A stretch of DNA of 64,000 bases from Tubiluchus corallicola (taxonomy: Eukaryota; Priapulida; Priapulimorpha; Priapulimorphida; Tubiluchidae), in NCBI GenBank assembly GCA_030141605.1, contig JAQGDQ010000098.1, positions 572,636-636,635 on the forward strand. The letters are read 5' to 3'. Below, in pieces: positions 1 to 12,100 of the stretch. Position numbers and translations under genes: made by a program. Positions within the stretch are counted from its first letter, which is position 1; every line of letters begins with the position of its first letter. Below the pieces are notes generated by a model. It was not told the DNA's origin and did not search any database. It worked only from the letters and a program-made list of their open reading frames with translations.

Positions 1-36
1 GTTTGGTGTGTTTATTTGTAGCCAGTCGACTTTTAA

Positions 37-1596
37 ATGGCAGATGAGGGCCAACTTGATCATGCAACACGTGAAGCACTAATGGTTGAGCAACAGAAAG
101 CTCAGTTTCAGCTACAAGTGAGTTAATTGGTTTAGTTCGATTAGTAAAAACGGTTAACAGTATTCAATCATTTTCCTTTTGGAAAAACTTGATATAGAAA
201 TTTTTAGGTCCAGTAGGCAGTAGTACATGAGATGTAATCTGTTTGAAGCATTTCAAATTTCTAAAAAATTTAAAAGATTAGATAGCTACCTGGGTATACT
301 GCTAAAATGTAGGTACATAACTCTGTTATTCTTTTCCTGATCTGCTACTGCAAACTGATGTCCTGCAATGATACATATCAATCAGGTAACTGCCATAAAT
401 CTAAAGATCTCTTAATACTACATAAATAAATTGAGCCTTTTCACAGTTTCATTGTGCGCACACACATTTGCTGCAGGTCAAAGTCAAAGGTTAAGTATAG
501 CACAGTTTTGTGTGGACTTTACTTAATTATGCATTAGTTTGTGCATAGAGTGATTTATTAGCAGGATCTTGCTTGGGATTAAGAAAAAAATGAACTAAAT
601 AAAGTTCTAGCTTATAAACTTATAGTATTACTATAGCTTGGGCTGTGAGGCATTGTCAAGTGTACCAGAGATGCGCAGTTTTCACTTTCTCACATATCTG
701 CAACCGCAAAATCTGCAGTTGTACATATCCGCATCCGCAAAATCCGCAGATTTATGTGACTTTTGAACATCTGCAAAATTTGCAAAAATGTAGACAAAAA
801 CTAGATTTGCTATGTAAGTCCTGTTGTTGAAAACTTTTTTAAATTAATCTAAAAGAATTCTAATGACTAATCAATAGTAAATCACTAGCCAGACCCAGCA
901 AATGAGCTTTCATGTTTAAAATGAGACAAAGAACAGTCTAGGATTAAATTTGTCAACAGAATTGTCTACCAAGTTCCCGCAATTAGTTCATTTAAAATAG
1001 ACTTAAGCTTTGGAAAAATGGATTGTATTTACATACTCTAATCTGTAGTCATAATTAATATTGCACCAGCATATTATTGGTAAGAATAGTTGTACCTGTT
1101 TAAAAGCTTTACTAACAAAATTTTTTGTTTACTTATTATTGATGTGTTGTTTTTTCCAGTATACTGCGATTCCAAAATTGTTGACTGCAAAACATTTATA
1201 GTTTTTATATTTATTAGATCTATTCTATTGTTTTTTAGGCTGTATTTAACTGAAAATGACGGTAAGTTAGCTGTTAAACATACCAAATAAGTTGCTCTGT
1301 GTCATATTTATAATGTCACTGGCTCCTTTGTTTATGATTAAATTCCCTTTTAACGAGAGTATATCATTTAAATAAGTATTAGTAATTATAATACAGATAA
1401 CAGATACGATATTAATATTTTTCAGGTTCATCGTCTTACTGATGTATGTTGGGAAAAATGCTTAGACAAGCCACGTGATAAGCTGGACAGTAGAACTGAA
1501 CAGTGTTTCACAAATTGCGTTGAACGATTTATTGATGTGTCTCTTCTCATATCAAATCGCTTTTCTCAGTTGATACAGCGATCTGTTCAGCATTAA
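37..1596 (+). CDS. TIMM8: Mitochondrial import inner membrane translocase subunit Tim8
   Basis: Two coding exons: 37-117 and 1426-1596 (TAA at 1594-1596), joined in phase 0 by a GTGAGT...TTTTTCAG intron, giving 83 aa. Exon 2 carries the small-Tim signature: twin CX3C motifs C35-x3-C39 (CWEKC) and C54-x3-C58 (CFTNC), 14 residues apart, followed by [17 protein letters not shown], which is specific to the Tim8 branch. Small Tims form hexameric Tim8-Tim13 chaperones in the mitochondrial intermembrane space that escort hydrophobic precursors such as Tim23; the cysteines form intramolecular disulfides. Length equals the family norm. The ATG at 37 is chosen because it is the first in frame and gives a normal Tim8 N-terminus. 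An AG acceptor-like site lies at 20-21, just before it. TIMM8A versus TIMM8B cannot be distinguished. Confidence 0.93.
660..800. repeat. Degenerate short-period repeat in TIMM8 intron, possible hAT-type relic
   Basis: The TIMM8 intron contains several spaced copies of a CCGCAAAATCYGCAG-like motif (about 695-790). Just before them, at about 665, is CAGAGATGCGCAG, which resembles the CAGNGATG start typical of hAT termini. I found no matching inverted end, so membership of hAT is only a guess. The rest of this 1.3-kb intron shows no coding signal. Confidence 0.3.
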
Positions 1597-1888
1597 AGTC
1601 GCAATTATGTAATATCATCATCAGTAATCGAATTGGTCAGATTTCAGCCAAGAACATTGCCTTGCCATCAGTATTTACTGATTAGAACCTGGATGACGTC
1701 CTCCTACTGCAATTTAAAGAATTATATGCAAGGATGTGGTTTAGATTTGCTTTAAAATTTGTACAGCATATGTGCTTGTTTCACAGAGTTGTCTAAAAAC
1801 ATCCCAAAAGAAATTACTGGTTACAGTTATCAGATCTAAAGGTACCTTGTGATGCCTGCATTTGCATTGAGAAATGCGCATGTGAAAC

Positions 1889-1894
1889 ATTAAA
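1889..1894 (+). terminator. Candidate TIMM8 poly(A) signal ATTAAA
   Basis: ATTAAA lies about 290 nt after the TIMM8 stop. It is the best hexamer I see; no AATAAA is closer. The choice is weak because such hexamers are common in AT-rich DNA. Confidence 0.25.
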
Positions 1895-1896
1895 CA

Positions 1897-3110
1897 AATG
1901 AGCCTACTATTATACAGAGGCTTGCAAAATCAATTTCTCTAGATTATTATTATTAGCATGTTGTGTGTGTTGAATAATTAACAACAGTTATTATTAATTA
2001 ATATTTATAATTTTATTATTATTGTTTTCAAGTTGTTTATTGTACTATGCTTTCAATAATTTGTTTCTAAATAATTTTGCAATCCTGCTCAAAAACTTTT
2101 ACAATTAAGCAAATTAAAAACACTAAGTGTTGCAATTTTCGCAATGACAGTGCACAGGTAAACACAGACGATTACACTCGCATACAGCCGAATGCACTCT
2201 CTCTGTGTGTGCCATGAAAAGCTAATCACTCATACATTTACTTTAAAATAGGGGTGAACATCGAACGTTCGCATACGTGTTTTTCAATGCGAATTAGATG
2301 CAAACCTAAAATGGATTCGAGTAATTCACCTCTTCAACTACATACATCTTTATAACTAAAGCGTTTGAAAAGCATGCAAACGGCGCAATTTAGCACAATT
2401 TTTAAACGACTTATTGGTATCTTTACTGCAGAACAAGACAAAGCAAAGTGCATGATCTCTGAGAAAACAGTTTTTGTTTACGACTAAAAAATTTATTCGA
2501 AATCTTTAAAATTAATTGATTATGAAAGATGCCTTACGGATTACTCCTTATGCCTTTGTCTATGTGAAACGGGCCTTAGGCGTCTATTTCCTATGAAAAT
2601 CTACTAATGTTCAATGTTCTGTCAGTGTTCTGTCAAAAAGTAAAACACTGTGAACAGCAAAATAGACGTGCATAACTAGACGAAAATTTGAACAGTGGTG
2701 TACACAACAACAAAGTCGGCTTTTTGCCAAGAAAGTGCATTGTCATTATTGTTATAAAGTAAGAAGTAAATTTATTCATTTAGAAGATACATGTAGCATT
2801 ATAGCACAGGCGGATTTCGCATAATATGCTCGCGATGTACAGGATTTGTACCGCGATGTGGTTACGCAATGCATGGGTGCTACTTAGTGCAGTTGATAAA
2901 GTAAAAGCAGCATGTCGCACCGTGCTGCCACTTATCAGGAAATAACATACTAATATCAACTGAATCCATTTTAGACTACGTACTAGATATTGTAGAAAAA
3001 TAGCGGTAAAAATAATTCGAGGCAATTACGGTCAAAAAAATTTCAATTAAAATAAGTTGTCACAAAATTTGAACTTGATAAATGGCCTCTTCTTCATAAT
3101 TATTATGCCT
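1897..3110. other. Intergenic AT-rich DNA between TIMM8 and MRPL30
   Basis: No supported gene. There is an imperfect (ATT)n tract near 1940-2030. Open frames here have no recognisable similarity and no splice context. Confidence 0.5.
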
Positions 3111-3124
3111 TAAAAGTCTAAGCT

Positions 3125-3340
3125 AAAATCGTGGGCTCGACGGGATGTCAGCTGAACGTTCGAGAACGGGGTTCGGGATTTGAAGAAAGTTCGTGATCGA
3201 GGTTCGGGGTCGGCGTCGTAAATTAACGACCTCGATCATGCACGAGGCTCGCAGCTTTTTTAAGTTGTTTCGGTGTTTCCGCGGTGCCCCTCTATATGTA
3301 GTACGTACCTTGATCAACAGATGGTGCTGAAATTAGTAAA
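3125..3340 (+). promoter_or_regulatory. CpG-rich 5' region of MRPL30 with hairpin
   Basis: A roughly 200-bp patch clearly richer in G+C and CpG than its surroundings ends immediately before the MRPL30 ATG. It contains a perfect 10-bp inverted repeat, TGATCGAGGT at 3194-3203 and ACCTCGATCA at 3229-3238, plus two related direct-repeat units around GGGGTTCGGG and GAGGTTCGGG. Position suggests a promoter or 5'UTR; no core-promoter motif is certain. Confidence 0.45.
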
Positions 3341-5652
3341 ATGGCATCCGCCATGGTAAGCATTTATTTTCTTGGACTTCTTATTGTTTATTGATGATTC
3401 TTAAGTTTACTTACTACACAGACTTCACGTAATAATACAGTTAGGACTATGAGTTTGGGAGCTGTAAGTTTCACTACTAGGGTATAAGGCGAAGCATTAC
3501 AGGATACAGTTTTCTTTTTGGCTTACTCCTTTACGATGTGGATATACAGGAGCCTGATACTTATTACTATTACTTATTAGAATAGCCGCTGTGAATCGCC
3601 TGTAGATTAATGCGTAACAATGCATATCGTGCGCTTCAGATATTTTGGGGTCTCTAAATGGAACCTAAATGAAACATTAGTGTTTTTGAATATACTATTA
3701 ATTTAATAATTGATTTCTACAAATCATTCAGTAAACAAATAAGTTTTACCAATTAATGAATGTGAGGAAATTAAGAAAGTGCAAGTTTGGGCATTCTAAT
3801 TTTTATTCTATGCCAAGTTGATGTACACAGATTTAGGAATTGACACAAACATAGTTCATGCGTCTAACACACAATGCATGAGATATGGCAGTTTTAGAGT
3901 CTGCAGTATCGAATCAAAATCTGTAACTTTGTAATATCCTTCTCATGTTAAAGTGTTAATGATTCAAGGCACAAGTATTTTGAATTGTGCCTTCATTTTA
4001 CTATTTTTCTCCATGACTGTCACCCCAAATTCACGCACTGCCTTAATTTGAAAAATTGCTGAAGCTGTTTAAGGGACAACTATTATGCCTTTTATACAAT
4101 TATGGCACACTGCTCCTAATTCAGATTACTGATGAAATGAATAACACAAATCACAATTTTGGTATCAAATTGTTTGTAAGACAGCACATTAGTACTTCAT
4201 AATTTGATTAAGCTTATTCAATTTTTTTCTTTGCATAAGCCTAAAACATACATAACTCTTACATACTAGTTACTTAGTAGCCTGCTTCATATGCAAAAAA
4301 CCCTCATAGTCCGTAATCGAACTAAATAATTTAAAAAATTATTGTTTCTTTGTGGATCCCACGAATTGTGGAGTTATTGTATATAGCTGGCAAATTTTGC
4401 AGAGTTGGGGCACCATTCTTTGTGGACCCAATATAAGTGGGTCCCTATCTCTGATTTGTGCACTTGCACAGTTACAGATACGTCTCTATGATGCTTTCTT
4501 ACCAGTTCCATTTGTCTTAGAGGTTTTCAAAATGTTTCTTTCGTAATATAACTTGTTCAATGGTGCTCTAGACTGTAGTGCACCTGCACCAGCCATGCCC
4601 AATCTGTCATATCATGAATGACTGGCTTGTCATGAATGTATTAAGTTAATATAATAATTATTGTCAATTATGATTCAAATACTAAGGCTGGTGCAATATT
4701 ATTTTTGCAGTCTTTTACTAAGACAAAGCTGATGTGGATCAGCCTATGCCACTGTGCTGCAAATTGTCCAGCTCGATGCTTCAGCACAACGTCAGTTCAT
4801 CATTATTTATTTATAAAATCACGCCCCCAAAAAACAAGATATCCTAATTTTAAACGGCCACGAAACATGAAAATCAATCTGGACGTGATGCCTTGGAAAC
4901 CAGGCGAAGAGGTTAAACCGCCAGTTGATGAAAAATATGAAAAAGGAGGTCTAAATGATGATGAGAGAGGAGTGAAGCTGTACGCTGTATGGCGTCATCG
5001 TTCACTTAAGAAAAAAACCTGGATGGAACGAGAAGCATTGGAAGAGCTTGGCCTGGAGGATCAAGTTCGGGTAATATTTTTATTTTAATCAGGCTTATGA
5101 ATTTATTTAGTTTTTTCAACAAAGTATGTTCAGATTATGGTTCTGTACATTGCTTTCCCACAAACAAACACCTACATACTTTAATGAAAACAATTAGCTT
5201 TCGGTTTTAATATCTTTTTTGCATTAAGATGCTTTTCTTACACCCAAGAAAATCGCAGATGAAAAGGTTTTTGTGCACTTTTATGTGCAGAAGTGCATTT
5301 TCCTGGTTTAAAATTTTCGTGACTGTTTTTGTTTTTCCAGAGGGAAGAAATAGTAGTGCTGCCAAATACTCCTTCCATACTAAAGAAACTCTGGCAGGTA
5401 AAGCATCTGGTAGAAATGGTTCCAATCACGTTTCCGTATGGTGAACCTGCAGAAGAGGACATCGAGCATGTGCTTTTAAAGCGCAATGGTGAAATGTTAG
5501 TGACAAAACAACTAAAAGTAGGAAAGCCAAACACGGAACATAGAAAGAAGGCAGTCACTAATGATATGATAAAAGACAAGGTGCGGACTCAGTGGGAATT
5601 TGGAGATCAGCGAATAGAAGAGTATGATCCAAAATTTTATTTGCGCAGATAA
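3341..5652 (+). CDS. MRPL30: Mitochondrial large-subunit ribosomal protein uL30m (MRPL30)
   Basis: Three coding exons: 3341-3355 (MASAM), 4711-5070 and 5341-5652 (TAA at 5650), all phase 0, giving 228 aa. Residues 1-45 are basic and hydroxylated with few acidic residues, as in a mitochondrial presequence. Residues about 93-165 match the uL30m ferredoxin-like fold: the KKKTWMEREALEELGL segment, then LPNTPSILKKLWQVKHLVEM, then FPYGEPAEED, in the order seen in animal MRPL30. The protein would sit in the 39S mitoribosomal subunit. Exons 2 and 3 are certain; exon 1 is less so because it is only five codons. A second possible first exon (ATG at 3449, ending at GTAAGT at 3464) would join in the same phase. 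Human MRPL30 is shorter (161 aa); the extra length is at both ends. Confidence 0.9.
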
Positions 5653-5806
5653 CGGCTGCCTACTTGTACTTAGTATGCAACAGAACTATTCACACAAAAA
5701 CGTTTTAAACGTCTTCTCTGCGACCTTATCCAGTATTTCGACAATGTTCTGAAGGAAAAAGAAAAGTGAGATTTTGATGCATTCGTAACTAGAAATTTAT
5801 TCTCAG

Positions 5807-5812
5807 AATAAA
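5807..5812 (+). terminator. MRPL30 poly(A) signal AATAAA
   Basis: AATAAA 155 nt after the MRPL30 stop, the first perfect hexamer downstream. On the other strand, at 5796-5801, lies another AATAAA usable by the convergent GCNA gene, so the two transcripts may overlap at their tails. Confidence 0.6.
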
Positions 5813-6106
5813 AGCATTAAATGTGCATTTGAAAATGAAGGCTTACACATGATTTTCATTTTAGACTTTTATGTTAATTATTGATTAATTCAGCATTAGT
5901 TAACATGCTTAACAGCAACTGACACTAAAAGAAGGCCGTTGGTCCATAATAATTTCTGTTTGACATAAAGTTGAGATTGTTACCTTCAACACTTAGTTTA
6001 AACACTAAAGTGCATTGCTATTGTAACGAATTCTAGTTATTTGCTTATTAGATAAGCATTTACAGTGTTTGACATTATATGCTGCAGTCTAAAGATCAGT
6101 ATTCAG

Positions 6107-6112
6107 TTTAAT
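6107..6112 (-). terminator. Candidate GCNA poly(A) signal ATTAAA
   Basis: Read on the minus strand this is ATTAAA, 32 nt past the GCNA stop codon. The alternative is a canonical AATAAA at 5796-5801 (minus). Which one is used cannot be told from sequence. Confidence 0.35.
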
Positions 6113-6143
6113 TATGTCGTAACTTTGTAGATGGTACTCGCAT

Positions 6144-9100
6144 TCAAGATATTTTATTCTTTTCTGCAAACTCAGCACTAAGTATTTTCATCACCTCCTG
6201 ATGCTTGGCATTTGCACGTTTTTTCACTGACCCGTAGTTCTCCTTGACATACATGGCAAATTTACCCGGAGTCTTTTTCTCCTGGTTCGAGGATGATGGT
6301 GTCCCTGAGATCAAAAGTTCAAACCGTCCTTTGCACAAGCCACAAACTTTTTTTTTAATGTCTATCGACTTGGAATGACGTCCAATTCTAAAATGAAGAG
6401 AAGATATAGAATTAGAAGGCACCAGTTGAAAGTCGACTGCTTTGAGCACAAAATAATTGAGCCGTATTCTTTGAAAATTATGTAGTTGCTATACAGTATA
6501 ATGCGTTTATAACGAGGCCTGTTATAACGAGCATCTAGTTATTACGAGGAAATTTCAAAGTCCCGCCAAATCTTAGACTCAAGTAATATATTTAAATCTT
6601 ACAGCAAACTCTGATGGTATGAGATATTGCTTATTACGAGGAAATTTTCTGGCTGTGTGACTGCATTCTACCCTGCATATAACGAGAGCAACTTCTAAAA
6701 CAATGGTCAAATGGGCACCGTTCACCAAGAGCAAAAAATTATGGTGCACTGTGGTGGTTAATTTATTGATCGCATTGATAAAACGATGTTATGTATATCA
6801 AGTACAGCACAATCATGTAGATGTGCTGGTCAGTCAGCTCAGCGACTACAAGTGCTGCTGTCCACACTGCAGTCAGAATGAAGAGAGCACAATGATTCAG
6901 AGAGAAAAAGAACCAGTTTGCCAACACATTAGGATGTTATCAATGTCTATTCTTAATTTATATTAACGATCTTCCCACATGCAGCAACTTTCGAACCCGA
7001 ATATTTGCCGATTACACTAATTTGTTCATGTCTGACTCCAATATAAATAATCTGCAAAAATCTGTTAATGACGAAATGAAAAAAATAGACCTGTGGATGA
7101 GGGCAAACCAGCTATCAATTAACTACAAAAAAACCAAATTTATGATAATCAACAATAAGCAAATTAACAATGCTAATAATCCAAAATTTCATATTATAAT
7201 AAACAAACACAAAATTGAAGAAACAGACAACATCAAATACTTGGGCCTACTCATTGATAATAAATTAACATGGGAACCACATATAAAACACATAACATAC
7301 AAATTAAGTCGAATTACTGGAATAATTTTAAAAGTAAGGCACTACGTTGACCAATATATTCTGAAACTTCTATATAATTCGTTAGTTTTCCCTTATTTAC
7401 AATATTCCATCTTAACATGGGGTACAGCTTTTGCATCAACTCAAAAATTAATACAGACACAACAAAACAAAATAGTAAAATTAATAACTTTTGCTCGCAA
7501 ATATGATCATGCTACACCATCGTTCGTAAAATTAAAAATTTTAAAAGTAAGAGATATTTACAATTTTGAGATGTTCAAATTTATGTATAAATTCAATGCT
7601 GGTTTATTACCCGAACTTTTTAGAGAATATTTCACTAATGTTTCTGATATACATTCCTACTCCACAAGAGCTGCTTCTAATGAACAGTATTTTGTGGAGA
7701 GATTTTTTACCCGACATGGTTTCAATAGCTTAAAATCACGAGGAGTTAAATTATGGAACTCGTTGCCAAAAGATACCTTTGGCGGTAGCTTATTTTCTGC
7801 TTCCAAAAAATACACAAAATTCTTACTAAATGAATATACCTGTAATACATAACTTGTAAGACTAATAAGCAAGCTATCAAGTGTGTTTTTTTCTTCTCAT
7901 CTCCTAAGTAATTGTTGCTCTTTCTTATACTTACTTTTTCTCTTAAATTTTCTATATTACACTTTTTTTTGATACTTATTTTATCTCTCCATACAGTCAA
8001 AATCCCCTGTCAATAAGGCCCCTATATGAAAATATATATAATAATCATAATTACTTGTATTGTTTTGTTTAGATTTTGGTGTCATCTAACTTTATTATTT
8101 TTTGTTTTCACTTATACTGTTTTCATTTATACTTTGTTTTCATTTATACTGTTTATTATTATTATTTCTTTTCCTATTTGATTTTGTTATCCGCAGTCTC
8201 ACCAATGTTATCAGACGACAGTAAACTTAACAGCAGTCAAGTAATACTTGAATAAAGTGTCAACAATAACAGAGTTTTTTTTAAATGAACTGTTCTGCTT
8301 TGCAAAATAAATAATACTGTGATTTTTCAAAGTTTATTTTTTTTAAAAAATACTGTTTTAAGTAAATACAGTGATTTTAGATTAAATGGCACATTTGAGT
8401 CACACAAAATACTGTTCATCGAATTTGAACATACTACTTTGCATCATTTCTGAAGCCACACATTGTACATTATTTATACAACTTTGTCATTAATAAATGC
8501 TTGTTCATCTAGTAATCACACACGTATGATTAGCAGCGTATGCTTGCAGACTACCTCGGTTACAGAGTAATTTTTTTTGGGTCCCTAGCAGGTTCGTTAT
8601 AATGATGTTATACTGTACGTTTCACCTTTCCTTGAACAAATAAATATAAGCGATAAAATTTATAAATGTTTCATTTGTATAAACTAATGCCTTTGAACCC
8701 GACACATCCCAGACTTCCAGTGCTACATTATTTCCAATGGAGCATGGATTCCAATGGAAACAACGATTTCTCCAGTGTTGCATTTTCATGGAATGCATCG
8801 TAAGCAAGGACTCGCTGTACCCAAAAACCACAAAAAAACATCTCAAACTATTCTTCCATGGAAATTTGTTGTGATAATGCATTCTAAGGAGAAAGTTTAG
8901 TAAGACTGTACAGTACTTACTGATATGAACACTGCGTACACCTGTAGATAAACTTTGTGTTAATTGTATAATCGTGGCATCGGCTAATGGGAGACAATTC
9001 AGGCAGTCTCAACATTGCAATTTGTGTCCTGTAATGATAAAATGATATACTGTGCTGCTCCTTATTTTGTGATATACATATTTATCAACGATATTTATTC

Positions 9101-12100
9101 AAGGTCACAAGTAGTGGAGCAATACAGAATAGCAAACATATTCTCAGGAAATTAGTTGAATCTTGCAACAGTATGAACTGAAATTATTCAAATGTCATCA
9201 ATTCACTGAGCACCACAAAAAAAAATTCATGACACTAATTAACCAAAAAAGTGTGGAATAAAAATATATAAGAAAATTTACAACTCAGTGATAAACAAGA
9301 TAACATCGGTTTACAATTAGCCTGTCTTCCAGACATAATATGTACACAGATAATAATAAAATGACTCATTACACCACAAGCAAATTAAGTGTTCACACGA
9401 ACAATGTTTTACTGTATTACAACATTAAAAATGTACAAAGACGATCGATGCAAAACGCTAACAAAAAATGAACATTAGTAAAATGTTATTCAATATTCAC
9501 GAATGTTTTGTGAAGCTGTTCAAGTTAAGTACTTGCCAATTTATATCTTTTTAGTTACCTATTATCTTAACAATACTTTATTCTAATTTGTGTGACTATG
9601 TTGCCTGTTTTACACAAGATTTTAAAATTACAAGTATCTTACCAATGTTTCCACAAAGGCCCATGGCCATCCTGGTATCCGTATATAATCCACGCTGCAG
9701 CATGGCACAACTCATGAATCAACGTGCTTTTTACCCTTTCTGTGTGCAGCAAAAAAGTTAGTATTTAGTAGAAAATGCCAAATAGGAAATAATACACTAG
9801 CACAGCAAAGCTACTGATAACTACTCAGTCCAATTTCCAATTGAGACATCAGCATCGTGGAATCATTAAAGGCAAGAAAATGTTTATTTAACAACAAAGA
9901 TTAAAGTGAACAAAGGTCTAAAAAACTGGATGGTTTCTCTTTAACTAGGTAATTTATAAGCAATACTGTTGCCTGCTTGCCCCACCAACTTCAAATAAGG
10001 GTCTTTATTTTCCTGAGTTTCCTTAAAATTTAAGATGCCCAAAACAGTACAAAACAACAGATTTTACAGTATGGCATTTGTCTAAAAAATCTGCTAGGTT
10101 ATAAAACTGCCAGTAAAGTCATTCAACATTATTTCGTTTTAAAGTTTAACAACTAAAAGATATGCAGCTACAAGTCAACTTACACCACTTTCTTGGTACA
10201 CTTGTAAAAAACCATTTACATTACTAAATTTTCCCAATACACAAAATAATGAAATTTGCTCACCGGCCGAATCACACACTTTAGTTGAGAGTTCTATACG
10301 TGACCTTCGTCCATATGGTTGCTGCTTGCAGTCACGCTTATTGTAACAAAAACCAGCTGTTTTTCTCATCCTTGGATTCCAAGTGATACTCAAGTCTTTT
10401 GGAAGCTAACAAAAAATTTTATGAATGATGATTGTGCATTTTATATATTCAAAAATGTGGTATTATGCTCCTTTATATGATTGTATCTTTTTCAAGTTTT
10501 CAATAAATTTTTGATCTACTACATTACAGCAGAATCTGTTATAACCAGCAACAGCTTTAGAATGTATTACTGAGAAGAAAAACGTCTTTTGCATCATTTC
10601 TAGTTACATCATGCATTGAAGCGCTAAAGGGGAAAGAAACCATGGATCTTTCCTGAACAATGGTCTAACGTCATGGCACTCCATCAAGTGATAGAAAAGA
10701 ATGGAGTGGAAGTGAACACAACAGAACAGAATAAAATAATAAGATGGCAACATAACAGGATACATTAGTCAAATAAGAGTAGAGTAACAGTTACAGAAAA
10801 TAAAATGTTATAATCACCAAAAACAGGACGAGAGCAGTTTTCACTGGAAAAGAAATAGCAGGGAAAAAGATGTATTCACCAAAAGTCTACTGTTAACATT
10901 TCGGCATCACCAGTAAGTTCAGGAAATGGCACAATAAGGATTTTTCCAAAAATTTCTTTTACAGTATATATACGGCACATATTAATGTATTATAATAGCG
11001 CAACTGATAAATATTTGTTAGTAATAATGTACAAGAATATTTATATAATACAAAATCTGACGAATTTCTTCGTACGAAAAACCATGTAGGTAGTTTTCCC
11101 CTTCAGTAAGCCAGTACAGCTCATAGGCAAATATATCAGAAATTACAAATAGCAGTGTTATTAAAACTGGAAAAATTTTCCGCAACGAATATCCTATTCA
11201 CTCTGAAGGTTGTGCAAGGAGAATTCATGTTTAACAGAGAATGTGTCTTTAAAAAAAACTTTTGAACAATGTATACATGCTAACAGCTCACATGTTCTCT
11301 TAGCTATTAAAGCTATTATTAGCTCTTAGCTATTATTACTCAAATGAGGAAGCTTCGGCAATCGTTATCGCCATGGTAGAACGTATGTTATATAGTATGC
11401 CCAGTATACGATGCAGGGTCTTTCGATATTCAACAATCATCAATTTTATACTTCTGTCAGTTAAATTAAAAATTGAACAGTCACAGAATGCACAGCAATA
11501 AGCATTGAACAATTTAAGCAATACACGTTTGTTACTCACAGTTTTGAAAAAACACAGTAATGAATTCACTGCTTAAATGAAATTATGCATGCCATAACTA
11601 CTTCGGGAGACTGAGACAGATTATATGTAAATTAGTAGCCTAAATGAGATACTTTGTTATGCCAGCTTAAAGTTAAACCATTAACTGATATCCGAGATAA
11701 TCTACATTCTTTGGAAAGTACAAACAAAACACATTTGGATTTCATATGTTTAACAACATGTCCATCTTATTTGCAAATTTAGCACAAACATTTAACAACT
11801 TTTTTAAACATATTACACTTGGTACCAGCAGTGCAACATTATCTGCATAGCTTAATGTGCCTACAGTTTGAAAAATGATACCCTAATTTAGCACTTTGGA
11901 GGCTGATTAACAGCTCATCAACGTACAGAATGAATAAAATCCCAGACAAAACACTTTCCTGTCTTATACCATCTGTTATGATAAATTCTGCTAAGTAAGC
12001 ATTAGTTGGCACTTTCTTTGAATTTTTAAGCTTTTCTCAAACAGGGTCAAAATGACAACTCTATCGAATGATTTTGTAAAATCAATTAAGCATGCATAAA

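Noticed and set aside
3150-3200. GGTTCGGG words as a tRNA B box
   Set aside because: No A box or cloverleaf pairing at the right distance.
5229-5579. Overlapping frames on both strands at MRPL30 exon 3
   Set aside because: Shadows of the verified exon 5341-5652.
6703-6966. 87-codon plus-strand frame with a CCCPHC cluster, resembling a zinc knuckle
   Set aside because: It overlaps the TIR element and the start of the RT fragment in a different frame; the cysteine cluster has no conserved spacing.
8622-8882. 86-codon minus-strand frame near the GCNA zinc-ribbon exon
   Set aside because: Phase and motifs show exon 8921-9028 joins directly to 6144-6387; this frame adds nothing GCNA-like.
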